NCBI RefSeq assembly: GCF_963678635.1
Contig: NC_087068.1
Coordinates: 58,885,896 to 58,949,895 of the forward strand
Source: Symsagittifera roscoffensis
Taxonomy: Eukaryota; Xenacoelomorpha; Acoela; Convolutidae
Direction: 5' to 3'
Length of the DNA stretch: 64,000 nucleotides
The translations under genes were made by a program, and so were the position numbers. The first letter of the stretch is position 1, and every line of letters starts with the position of its first letter. Shown here in pieces: positions 53,001-62,128 of the stretch. The notes under the pieces were generated by a model. That model saw nothing but the letters and a program-made list of their open reading frames with translations. It ran no database searches and was not told the origin of the DNA.

Positions 53001-56000
53001 GCGATGGGTTTTTCAATCAAAAGTGTTTCAAGAATTTTTAAGAGTAATGAACATAGTGAGTACTCTTATATAGGTCTTGCTGATTTTTTTTGTTTTTTTT
53101 TCAGGAAAAAGTATTAAAATTTGTTCACGCTCAGTTTTGATTTTTGGCCATTTGACTTGTGATTTTTTTAAAGTTAAGTGCATTTCCATTGTTAGGAAGG
53201 CAAACTTCATTATCGAACAGATAAAGTGTAAAGGTCACGAAAAACGTGATCGACTTCTGATTTCGAAAACGGAAATTAATCATCAGGTTTCCCAGCGAAA
53301 TAAAAGTTTTGCCTATTGATCCAGTTTTCTCAAATGGGGTTAGTTTTAGCAAACAAGTGTCCATCATACATTGTTCTACAAATAAATTCAAAGAGCTTTA
53401 AGGCCATCTATTTTTTTCTTCGAAATTCAAAAGTTGAAGATTTTTGAAAAATCAAGTCAGTATTTTTTTTTCAGTTTCCTTGCGTTCATTACTCTTTTCC
53501 AACTGTTTGCGGTTAGGTTTGCCAGCTGAAGTTGCATAATTTTGTTCATTTTCTGTGTGAAATTTTGTTACCGTATCTATATATAATCTAGCAATACTTA
53601 TAATCGATGCTGAGGATGTTATTATCCGTTATTGTCATTAATTTTATACCATCTGAAGATTCTGATGGCGCGAACTCAAAATTTAAGGTTTATTATTTGT
53701 TATCCTTTCACGATTTCATGCGCGTTCAAAAATTGCAATTTGACCAATTGGATAATTACTGCGCCCTAATTCGCATTTTCATTGTTCCAATTTTTGAAGA
53801 AAACGGAATATGTATGCTTGGTGTGGTTTTTTCAAGAGTAATGAACGCAGTCAAACGCTCCTAAATATGTGTTGCTGATTTTTTATTGTTTTTTTTTCAA
53901 GAAATAGCATGCTTTAATAACAACTGATGTACATTCAGGCATATTAATGTCTTTATGAATGCACTTAGGTATATCTGCCTTTTTTGATTTCAATTGAAAT
54001 TCATCTGCTGAAAGTGACGTAAATTCAAACGTGGAAATGGCGCAAGAAAAACGTAAAAGATTTCTAGTTTCGAAAGTGGGATTTAATTTTTAGAATTCCA
54101 GCGGAATAGAAACTTTACCTATTGATCCGGTTTTCTCAAGTTGGGTTAATGTTAACAGAAAAGCGCCAATCATAAATTGTTCCAGAAATTGAAAGAATTT
54201 AAAGGGCTATTTTGTTCTTTGAAATTCGAATTTGAGATGTTTTCAACAAAGTCAGTGTTTTTTCTTTTTACTTGCGTTCATTACTTGAAATAATAGTTTT
54301 TAACAAAAAAACGTTATGCCGCATTAAATATATTGACTTCCTGAAATCAAGTTTAAATGATATTTTACCCCCGATCACTTTTCGCGAGGGTTTGGGAGTT
54401 TGAAAAATGCCGATTTAGCCATTCTCTGGACTAATTTATGCGCGCTTTGAAGATTTTTCTTCGAATTGCTGAAATTTTAACGCATCTTAATAAATTTTGA
54501 GCGTTGTGAATTATCCCGCACAGCAAAATTGTTCCAAATTGAATTGAGGCTAGCTAGTCGGTGGTATTAGTTTCGTACGACTCAAATTTTCACACTTGAT
54601 CTTCGATATTGTCCAAAATTTATAGTTTTCAATATTTTCTTTTCCTGAAAAACTATTTGATTTGGATTAAGGGGCGTTCGGAACATTGAGGGCCTAGCGG
54701 TCTTGTTTTAATGCTTTCTAATGGTGGCGAATAATCTGGCTGCGAAATTGAGTTAACTCAAGCTATTTCGTTCTTTCACGATTAAGTAGACGAGAAACAA
54801 ATCACTTCACAAGGTGTTCAAGTTTCTCCTTAGTTTTGCTTGTCTTTGGGAAGTATAATTTTGCCCCTGTGTTTAAAGCAATAAGTAGTAGCCTATTTTT
54901 CAAATGATTTTACTTGATTTTAACTCGTCGTTGAAATCAACTTTTAAGAAATCAATTTTGTGAAATTTATAGTAGCCTTAATGTTCCGACCATTGAAAAT
55001 GGGGAGGAATTTTCTATTCGGGTGTGTTTTAGTTTTTTTTTTCCACACAAAATCAGGTAGCAGAATTTATCATTGGAATGGGCCAAGTGATTTATGTTAA
55101 ATTTAAACCTTGAAATTTTAGTTAAGTTTTCGGAGTTTTTAGCGCCATTTTGTGAATCCAAACGACGCCGCTTTCACGTGGTGGATCCGACTCCTGGTTC
55201 GCCAGAATGCAAATGGCGTCGAGTTCAGAATATGCCCAATTTTTATTTTTTTAGCTCAGATCCTTTTTTTGTCACATCACACACAAAAACGACACTAATT
55301 TGAAGAAAAAAAAACAACACTAATTTGAAAAAAAAAACGACACTAATTTGAAAAAAAGACACTAAAAACGGCTTTACTTTGATCGGAACTTTCTGTGCCA
55401 ATTGCAAGTATATTTTTTCTAAGATTTTGATCGGAATCTTCTGTGCTAATTGCATATTAACCGGCTATGCTTGTTATGTTTTGTTTCTTTTTGAAGGGTC
55501 GACTGACAACGTGTCCGTATGCAGTCAGCCGTACCAATCAGTGGTAGCTGTGAAGAGGATCAATGAACAGCCAACTGCATCTCGCAATGGCTCTACTTCT
55601 AAGAAGCACTCGCTGAGTTGTTTCGGAAACTCACTTCCAACTGCTAGCAACGCGTAATGTTATCTAACATGTTTTACCCGGCTTCTACTTATAAGTTTGA
55701 CTTCTGCAAAAATAAGCTTCAAAACGGAATTTGTCAGATCATTTTCTATCGTCACTGTCTTTTTTCCAAATATATTGGAATCCAAAACTCGAATGATAGA
55801 GCAAGCGTTAAAGGGATATAAATTGTCTGTGAAATACCTGATTTTGCGTGACAAAAAATCATCATATACTTAAATGGGAACAATAAGAATGATATCCTTT
55901 GAGGCCTCAGAAAAAAATCTGATAATCACACCAACTTTTTTGGCTATTTATAAAATTTTTGGCTATTTTTATCTGGCCCGAGAGTTGTTGCCTAACCCGT

Positions 56001-59000
56001 TGGCAGTGAGCTCAGATCATGGTGGGCCTCGAACCTGCAATCTTTGGACTGAGAGGCTGGGACTTACCCATTCTACCACTGCTCCTCTCTCCACTCATGA
56101 TAAGTGTGTTGATTTGATAGGTACGATGCGAACAGATACAAACTACACTTTGCGAAGGACTCCAAACAGGCGATAGATGCGAGGAAGCTAGACGCACAGA
56201 GGAGGGTGCTGAGGATGCTCCCAAGGGAGAGTCTGGAGATGAACATCGACCACGTAAGTAACTGTTTTCCCACCCTTTTCCAGAATATCCGATCAGAGTA
56301 TTAAAAATAGTCTTTGGACCATAGTCTTAAAAAGAATTCCTAGCAGCCCGTCACTCACATTAAATTATAGCTCCTCATCATCAGCAAATTTTAGCCCCAA
56401 TTGCAGTCGCTATTTAAGGGGTTTATACGCCTCGCGAGTCAAGTGCCCCTTCCCCTTTGGTTTTATTTACCACATCCTTTTCCTGCCGATCGAGCCTGAA
56501 GGCTTTCTAATCGCTCCTTAAATTCCTTTTCGGGCACTAAATGTCATCCGATTTAATTACTCCGAGTTTCAAAGTACGTCAAACCTGTTTCATTTCGCAA
56601 AGGCAGTATCAACTGAAACAAAAATTGCTCAGCAATATAAAGTCAATATGAAAAGATTCGTTTGAATACTGTATTTGAAGAATTTTCAGACACTTTCAAA
56701 AAGATTCATGCGGTAAGATCCCTTTCAATTTTCGTGTAACCTGCTCCAAGGACTTCCACTACTCGAAAACAATCTTTTTGCATAAAATGTTCACAATTTT
56801 GGTAGAATAAAGCGGTGCAATACACCTGTCCTTTTGCTCAAATCAAAGCGAGCTGAATGCTAGACAGGCACGATATCATCATGTATATATGATGATAATT
56901 CGATGTACAAGCACAAAAGCTATCCTGAATTCTGCACTAGCCATCAGCTTGGAGGTAGTTCGCCGTCTTAGGGAAGTAAGACGACGTACATCATAGTGTC
57001 CGCATAAACCTGATATTCAGAGCTAAATTCCCGAACCAGGTTTTCAAGTGACGTGATTCAAGTGGAAACTAGCCGGGAAACTAGAAGAAATCCTTGTAGA
57101 ACTCCAGGTATGAGGTAAAATGATTTTTTTTTCCACCGCTGAGATGTGATTTGGTTAGTTTTAAGGGATTTTGTCGAGAATTCCTAAATAACAGTGTTCC
57201 TTTATAGGTTTTTCTCAGACGAGATTTGACAAGCTGTAAAAGTTTAAGGTGCGCTGAATTTAAGGTGCGCCGATGGATGAATTGGTATAAAATAATTTTG
57301 CTCGAATTACCACTTTTTAGAAAAATTTTTTGAAGCACTCAGCAAGTATCTTTTATTCGCAAAAGTCTGTAAGGACAAAAGGCTGCTTCTTGCGTTTAGG
57401 TAGTTTATTGCGTTTATTCAATTATGTTTTGGTCATTAATTGCTTGGAGCCTTTTTTTCTTTTGAGAATTATTTGTTTTTTTTTGCAAGTAATTTCTTGC
57501 ACCTGCATTTTAACAGCTTCCGTTTTCTGACGTTATGGGTTTTCTTTGTGAGTAGCTCTTGCTTTCTGTTTTTCTAAATACAGTTCGGAACTACTGGAAG
57601 TGAACAGCCAGATTTCTTCTTCAATTATATAGTTAGATGGCTATGACTTTCAACAGTTTATTCAAGAAGTTCCTCTGCATTTGCGTATGTTTATCGTCGT
57701 TAATTGTCTCTTCAAAGAACAAAACAAAAATCAGATATTGATTGAAATCATTTTAATGAATTTTTTTGGCAATTTGGGAATTTATTGCTTTCTTATCTAG
57801 ATAAAATCTGTTCATTAGTGTATGTTTGGACCAATTTTTCATATCATCAATCGTGACGCTGTGAGAGTTATCATTTGTTCTTTGACAATTGCTGTTTTTA
57901 GACGAACATAGATTCATTTCACGCTTGTTAAGTGTAAGGGCATTATTGATCCTGCACTATAGGATATGTTTACGAGCTCAACACAGTCCTAATTCAGATT
58001 CGGCTGCTTGGCCCTATTAAATTTCTCGTTTTTTTTGTCTACATGTTGATGGTATGAGAATGCTGCCAGCGTTTCTTTCATTTTGATGTCTATTGTGATT
58101 CAGCTATTGTGTTTCAACAATATACTCTTGTCCATTTTGAAACCTGCTGAAAATCCAATCTAGTATGACACATTTTTTGTACAATCTAAAAGATATTGTT
58201 GTTATATTGCGTTCTTAGAACAAGAGTAGATCGATTGCAATTTTGATTATTAAGAGTAGATGAATGTAGTTCAGGCTCCTATAGAAGTCGTGATAATTTT
58301 TTGTTCAGAAAAGTCTCAAATTTACTTTTTCGCGGTTTGACTTTAAATTTTTTTTCAAGTTCAGATCATTTACTTTGTTTACACTATCAAGCAGATAATT
58401 TTTTAGTACAAACCTTCTTTGTATCTAACCCAACTCGCAAATAATAGTGTTCATAAAAGTGTTCATTTGTGGCCTTTTTGCTATAAGCACGATCTGTAGC
58501 ATTGGAAATTTCATAGCATCTGTTTGCGGCTTTTGTTTGTGATGGACTAAGCGTCCTTGGCTGAGTGGTTAAGTGCGCGCAGCTTTGCCTCTGTGTAAAA
58601 GTAGGGAAAACTCTATCGAACAGCAAAATCGTAAAGGTCATGAAAAACGTGATCAATTTCTTGTTTCTAAAATGGATTTTAATGTGCAGATATCACAGCG
58701 GAATAAAAACATTTTACCTATTGATCCATTTTTCTCAAATTGGGTTACTTTTATCAAAAAGAGTGAACTTTAAGTTGTTCTAGAACTTCAAAAAGCTTTT
58801 AGACCATTTGGTTTTTTCTGTGAAATTCAAAAATCAGAGTTTTTTTCTGCTGACTTGCGTTTATTGACTATCTTCCATCTGTCTGTATGCTATATTATTT
58901 ATTTCTTGGTTCGAACATTTCCTTGAATGATCTTTCATTAATTGGATTTCTATAATCCCTTTGTAGAAAACGATTATCCGGCAATTTACTCAGCTCGTGG

Positions 59001-61450
59001 AATCAATATGTTTCAATAGGCGCAGAGACAATTCAGCCACAGACAATTCAGCCGATTTAAAATACAGACAATTCAGCCAAAAAAACTCAGACAATTCAGC
59101 CAAAGACAATTCGGCCGATTTAGATTAAAGAGACAAGATAAAAGGGAACAATAAAACTTTTCTAATTTGATTAGAGTCAGAAGGCTTTCAACAGTTTACC
59201 AAAGAAATGTAAAACATCAAATAACAAATTTCGAAGATCAAAACAAACTTGCTATGCATAAAGTTTTACGAAATATGTACATTGAAGGTACACAGTTTTA
59301 AATACTTCTGTATATGGTCTCGATTGTAGTTTTTTGCGTTTTGAACGAGTTTATCATTTGCTATTGAATACTTGGGCTTCTGTTTTCTGATAATATCACC
59401 GGACATCAGTCTCTCTACATTAATTTCGGCGTTTTTTTGCTCATCTTTGAATCGGGTGATCAACTTGGGGAGGGCTGGATGCTTTGTCGATACGAACTTA
59501 TTGAAGCTGCCATTCCATGCCTCCAACGCATTGTTCGTACGAGGTTCTCCGCTGAGCACCCGATTGAAAACGTTCCAATCGGCAATGTCAAACTTTGGTT
59601 TGACGCGTCTATTTCCTCGACAAGCACCAATATAGGTGTCTTCGAAGTAGTCTGTTAGACTCTGGAATTCCTCTGAGGGATCCTCTTTTCGGAGCGCCTC
59701 AAACGCGAAAATAACGTCGTCAATGGGAACGAATGCCAAGCAAATCATTTTTTTGACATTCAGTCGAAACTCATCATCGTCCATGTACTTGCGCGAAAAA
59801 CCAAGTTTTTGTACATTGCGCCATACTGCTTGGCCCAGGTGGAAGAAACAGAATTGAATTTCTGTATCAGGCTGCATTTTTTTTATGGCGTTGCGAACAG
59901 CGGCTTCAAAGTCAATGACTACTTTTTTTCCAAATTGCTCTAAGCAGCCAAAAAGTTTTTCGTTACCGGTGTTTGCGGCTTTTTCTCGAACTTCATTAGC
60001 AAATTTCTTGGCTTGAATTTTTGAGGGGCTCGGTAAATGAGCGTGCTCGGTTTTTAAGGTAAATTCTTGCTGTTCGTCCAAATAACCCACTGCTCTACAA
60101 TTTCCAAATGTACATTGCCATTTAATGAGACCGTTCTTAAGTTGGTTTTTTTCACGGTATCTATAACCGTCGAGACAGAGATGTTTTTTTCCGCGTTCAG
60201 ATATTACGAATTCCATTTTACGTCAACTTTTGCTAAATGTGAATGAATGAGAATGATTCGGATACTAATCAACCAGTTGTTCAAGCTACTTGATAAGGAA
60301 AATTAATCAATGTTAATTGTGGCAATGGACCATTTAACTGCAAAAAGTAGGCGCTAAACGCGGTACTGGTTTCTGGTTGGTCAATATTTTAATCGCAATT
60401 AGTTTATCTTTTCAAAAAGTTTAAGTATCAAATTAGTTTCAACCAACTACCCAAATTACCTGATAGGCGGTTGCACCCTCCCCCGCCTAAGGCATGATAA
60501 GAATATCAGCGTAACTGTGTGGCCAGTACGTGGTAGGGGTGGTCAGCCCTTTAACTGATATCCTTTTTGACCGCCTGTAAATTCCCAATTTCGGGTCTGC
60601 TTTCGTGTAAATTGGTTAACTCTTAAGTATTGCGCAGTTTTTTGTAGAGTTCGATTTTTGCTTAACTATTATTCCAAAATTGGAAACATAATGAGTTGTA
60701 TAAAGTTTTATTATGCTTAGGCATTTTTGGTTCTGTTAATTTTAATTGTTTTATGTGCATTTGAGAGGAATTACTTATAAGTCGTCTAATGAAAGCTTTG
60801 ATGTTTTGCCGCATGTGAAAAGTTTTTGCGCGCACGTTTTAAAACTTTAAAACTGTCTGAATAGTCTTTGGCCGAATTGTCTCACTCATTTTGGCTGAAT
60901 TGTCTGAATTTGAAATTGGCTGAATTGTCTGTGGCCGAATTGTCTGAACGCGGTTTCAATAGTATATTAGACAGTCAGCCAAAATGGTGCAATGGCCGAA
61001 AACAATGGTTGCCAAATAGAATTCTTTTTTTCTTAAGTAATAAGCCCTAAAATTAGTCAATTATGGACAAATAAAAAGAGGTCGATTGTGTGAAAACTTT
61101 CGAGCATTCCGTCATTCTGTGAAGATAATGGCATCAAAGGTGATCACAAGGTTATTTTTGAACAGTAGGTCTTAATGTGTTATTTGTGGGTAACAGGTGT
61201 TTGGGCTGAATGAGAAGGAGGTGCTGGTGATGGACATGCCCAAGAGGCCAGTGTGGAACTACAGTCTGGACAAACGCCAGTTGGAGAGACAGGAGGAGAA
61301 GTACTTCAGAGACTACATCACTCAGTTCTACGCCAGACAACAACAACACAGTCACACATCCGGCACCCTAGACGAAGAGAGCAGTAGTGGCAGCAGTGCA
61401 AGTAGAGGTGCTCATCATGCATTATCTTCAGTGGGTGCTAACACTGACCA
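43996..61450 (+). CDS. GNL1: GNL1 orthologue, first six exons (gene continues right of the window)
   Basis: G protein nucleolar 1 family: a circularly permuted GTPase of the MMR1/HSR1 group, nucleolar, linked to ribosome biogenesis and growth. Exons: 43996-44055, 47197-47386, 49588-49701, 55497-55653, 56121-56253, 61197-61450; all phases fit (0, 1, 1, 2, 0, then 2). The start MPQGRRKQPFSQKQKK matches human MPRKKPFSVKQKK. Exon 5 YDANRYKLHFAKDSK matches human YDPNRYRLHFERDSR. Exon 6 MPKRPVWNYSLDKRQLERQE matches human FPRRPPWSYEMSKEQLMSQE. The conserved basic N-terminus is the known nucleolar signal region. The permuted G motifs (NKVD, then GxPNVGKSS) are expected beyond position 64000. Introns are long and full of repeats. 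Confidence 0.92.
44056..47196 (+). other. GNL1 intron 1
   Basis: Holds a ~18-nt G run (44120-44137), a tRNA-like box pair near 44240-44300, spacers rich in TTTTCGGC/CGGCTTGATAAG repeats (44860-45360), family B pieces ending GCGAAGCTCAGCTTCGCCTC (45480-45507) and at 46018, a tRNA-like head at 45893-45957, and a hAT MITE right-end remnant near 46774-46792 (AAATCCGCCCCTA). No exon seen. Confidence 0.55.
47197..47386 (+). CDS. GNL1: GNL1 exon 2
   Basis: Acceptor TGATATTTAG ends at 47196; donor TCTCAG|GTACGA follows 47386. It begins AKREKRREFIKSASFDQSND, matching the human KRERKRG block that directly follows the N-terminus. The rest is Ser/Asp/Asn-rich. 190 nt, phase 0 in, 1 out. Confidence 0.88.
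47387..49587 (+). other. GNL1 intron 2
   Basis: Contains the palindromic ATCTACTTAACAA cluster (47508-47782), a ~400-bp repeat at 48395-48800 that recurs inverted at 54360-54700, and a C run at 49327-49340. No coding exon is supported; an 82-codon frame at 47331-47579 overlaps exon 2 in the wrong register. Confidence 0.55.
47661..47722. repeat. Palindromic repeat with ATCTACTTAACAA ends
   Basis: ATCTACTTAACAACCCCCC, then TTTCTTGAAA, then GGGGGGG.. to TTGTTAAGTAGAT forms a long hairpin. Related half-copies flank it at 47508-47530 and 47735-47782. This looks like a small fold-back MITE cluster in GNL1 intron 2. Confidence 0.6.
49588..49701 (+). CDS. GNL1: GNL1 exon 3 (acidic)
   Basis: Acceptor TCGAGTTCCAG ends at 49587; donor GAGAG|GTAAAA follows 49701. 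114 nt, phase 1-1. It reads AGSNEVLDDLEETVPVDNLE, then SSEDSDDEDEVSEAS: a Glu/Asp/Ser-rich acidic stretch typical of nucleolar proteins and likely a kinase target. It has no clear human counterpart, so it is placed by phase and composition. Confidence 0.72.
49765..50103 (+). other. Unassigned 112-codon open frame in GNL1 intron 3
   Basis: This frame is GC-richer than its surroundings from about 49870 on. It reads FKECKWFSSDRTACMSFWVK and KVVCEENCGNSYVTINPLE, then has a donor-like TTGAG|GTAAGT at 50008. An acceptor-like TTCTCTTTAG lies at 49799-49808. I recognise no family. Its left part repeats a sequence near 44500 (GCAATCGGGTACTA), which argues for a repeat origin. Confidence 0.25.
53040..53496. 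mobile_element. Family A MITE, best preserved copy
   Basis: Left end AAGAGTAATGAACATAGTGA, right end TTGCGTTCATTACTCTT (the inverse, AAGAGTAATGAACGCAA). The interior carries TATCGAACAGATAAAGTG, AACGTGATCGACTTCTGATT and TATTGATCCAGTTTTCTCAA, shared by all members. No coding potential; some members have an A/T-rich flank that may hide a short target duplication. Confidence 0.7.
55497..55653 (+). CDS. GNL1: GNL1 exon 4
   Basis: Acceptor TTTTTGAAG ends at 55496; donor CAACGC|GTAATG follows 55653. 157 nt, phase 1 in and 2 out. It reads QPYQSVVAVKRINEQPTASR, like human ESVTHHIRRLNQQPSQG, followed by a Ser/Thr-rich spacer before the YDxNRY block in exon 5. Confidence 0.82.
55654..56120 (+). other. 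GNL1 intron 4 with a minus-strand tRNA-like repeat
   Basis: A 467-nt intron ending GATTTGATAG. On the minus strand at 56012-56097, an A box-like GCAGTGGTAGAATGGGTAAG and a B box GGTTCGAGGCC are spaced as in a tRNA gene, but no closed cloverleaf forms. It is a tRNA-derived SINE head or tRNA pseudogene. Confidence 0.55.
56121..56253 (+). CDS. GNL1: GNL1 exon 5
   Basis: Acceptor GATTTGATAG ends at 56120; donor GACCAC|GTAAGT (near consensus) follows 56253. It reads YDANRYKLHFAKDSKQAIDA and then RKLDAQRRVLRMLPRESLEM. This is the most diagnostic block: human has YDPNRYRLHFERDSREEVERRKRAA. Phase 2 in and 0 out. Confidence 0.93.
59020..60953 (-). mobile_element. MULE (Mutator-like) DNA transposon with FLYWCH transposase, 1,934 bp
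   Basis: The perfect 9-bp target duplication TTTCAATAG lies at 59011-59019 and 60954-60962. The left end starts GCGCAGAGACAATTCAGCCA; the right end, on the other strand, starts CCGCGTTCAGACAATTCGGC. Both subterminal regions carry about four to five copies of GACAATTCAGCC/GACAATTCGGCC within about 90-110 bases. The minus strand holds one ORF (59266-60216). A 9-bp duplication with a MULE-type protein fits Mutator-like elements. The element sits antisense in GNL1 intron 5. Confidence 0.92.
59266..60216 (-). CDS. FLYWCH zinc finger/MULE transposase, internally deleted but open
   Basis: 316 codons. Residues 3-60 form a FLYWCH finger: F3, L15, Y18, Y20, W33, C35, C40, H58 and H60 are in place; such fingers bind DNA at element ends. 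From residue 99 on it is a MULE transposase: VVIDFEAAVRNA holds the second catalytic Asp (D102), then C-x2-H (C123, H126) in FCFFHLGQAVW, and RTNNALEAWNGSF holds the likely catalytic Glu (E232), followed by the HP....I..FKDEQ tail. The stretch between FLYWCH and D102 is only about 40 residues; the family usually has well over 100 there, including the first catalytic Asp. An in-frame internal deletion near residue 83 is inferred. The product may bind ends but should not catalyse transposition. Confidence 0.85.
   Translation of the reverse strand: MEFVISERGKKHLCLDGYRYREKNQLKNGLIKWQCTFGNCRAVGYLDEQQEFTLKTEHAHLPSPSKIQAKKFANEVREKAANTGNEKLFGCLEQFGKKVVIDFEAAVRNAIKKMQPDTEIQFCFFHLGQAVWRNVQKLGFSRKYMDDDEFRLNVKKMICLAFVPIDDVIFAFEALRKEDPSEEFQSLTDYFEDTYIGACRGNRRVKPKFDIADWNVFNRVLSGEPRTNNALEAWNGSFNKFVSTKHPALPKLITRFKDEQKNAEINVERLMSGDIIRKQKPKYSIANDKLVQNAKNYNRDHIQKYLKLCTFNVHIS
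61197..61450 (+). CDS. GNL1: GNL1 exon 6
   Basis: Acceptor GGGTAACAG ends at 61196; donor GACCA|GTAAGT follows 61450 (phase 2 out). It reads FGLNEKEVLVMDMPKRPVWN, YSLDKRQLERQEEKYFRDYI, then a Gln/His/Ser-rich loop. Human has DFPRRPPWSYEMSKEQLMSQEERSFQDYL at the same place. The next block (LSYFEHNLETWRQLWRV in human) was not found before 64000. Confidence 0.9.
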
Positions 61451-61954
61451 GTAAGTGGATGAGTGTGAATGAACAAATCAGCCGGACCTTAAGTCATTCT
61501 TGTCCCAATTGGCTCCATCTTGGTAGATGTTTCATTTTATATCTACATATTTATTATTAAAATGCTCATTTTTTTCGGATTTTTCGACCAGGTTATGTAT
61601 TACATCTGCAGATTTCAGAACGATTAATTGAGTTTAATTGGTCAAAATATTTATAAGATCATAGATGGAGAGGATAAGGGTATGAGTTTTGTGGACATAA
61701 ACTTATTGCTTATATCCCGTCAATATCAAAGAGAAGTTTGCTTCTTCCAATTAGTTTCCATTTAAGAAATTGAACAAGAATTGCGGTTTATCTCAGCATG
61801 TTTAAAAACTGAAAAGTACTTCAAGTGACTGAAAAGTACTTCAAGTGATGTAGCACATGACGCCATTTGACCTTTATTTGTGGTACTTGAGTTGAAGAGG
61901 AAAAAATGAAGGGAAGGGAAACTTTGTCTTCTTTTGTTTCGAAACCACTTCTTC

Positions 61955-62128
61955 CAGGGGCGGATTAATGGGGCGGGGCCCTGCGGCTCAGAAAATTTTG
62001 TCAAATAGGGTCTTTACTTTTTATGAGAGCTCGGAAAATCAATTTGATAGTCGAAAAAAAAGTTAATCAAAGTTGTCGATTTTTTTGAAAATCCCCCCCA
62101 CCGCGAAAAAATTCTAGATCCGCCCCTG
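61955..62128. mobile_element. 174-bp hAT-type MITE
   Basis: The 8-bp duplication ACTTCTTC lies at 61947-61954 and 62129-62136. Ends CAGGGGCGGATTAATGG and (other strand) CAGGGGCGGATCTAGAA. The CAGGGGCGGAT terminus with an 8-bp duplication is a well-known hAT signature in invertebrate genomes. Non-coding. Confidence 0.85.

Larger units (their letters stand above)
49702..55496 (+). other. GNL1 intron 3
   Basis: 5.8 kb with the unassigned frame above, family B/tRNA-like pieces (50205-50700, ending GCGAAGCGCAGCTTCGCCTG at 51227-51246), four family A MITEs (50709-51155, 52630-53000, 53040-53496, 53834-54288), the inverted partner (54360-54700) of the 48395-48800 repeat, and a run of ACACTAATTTGAAAAA repeats at 55285-55370. 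The middle (51260-52620) is AT-rich with nothing I recognise. Confidence 0.55.
56254..61196 (+). other. GNL1 intron 5 carrying a MULE transposon
   Basis: Contains unremarkable AT-rich intron (56254-58240), a family A MITE with a nested tRNA-like piece (58251-58868), and the MULE element 59020-60953 with its flanking target duplications. Acceptor GGGTAACAG closes the intron. Confidence 0.6.

Noticed and set aside
56012-56097. Minus-strand tRNA gene
   Set aside because: A and B boxes are present but no acceptor or anticodon stem closes, so I call it a tRNA-derived repeat.
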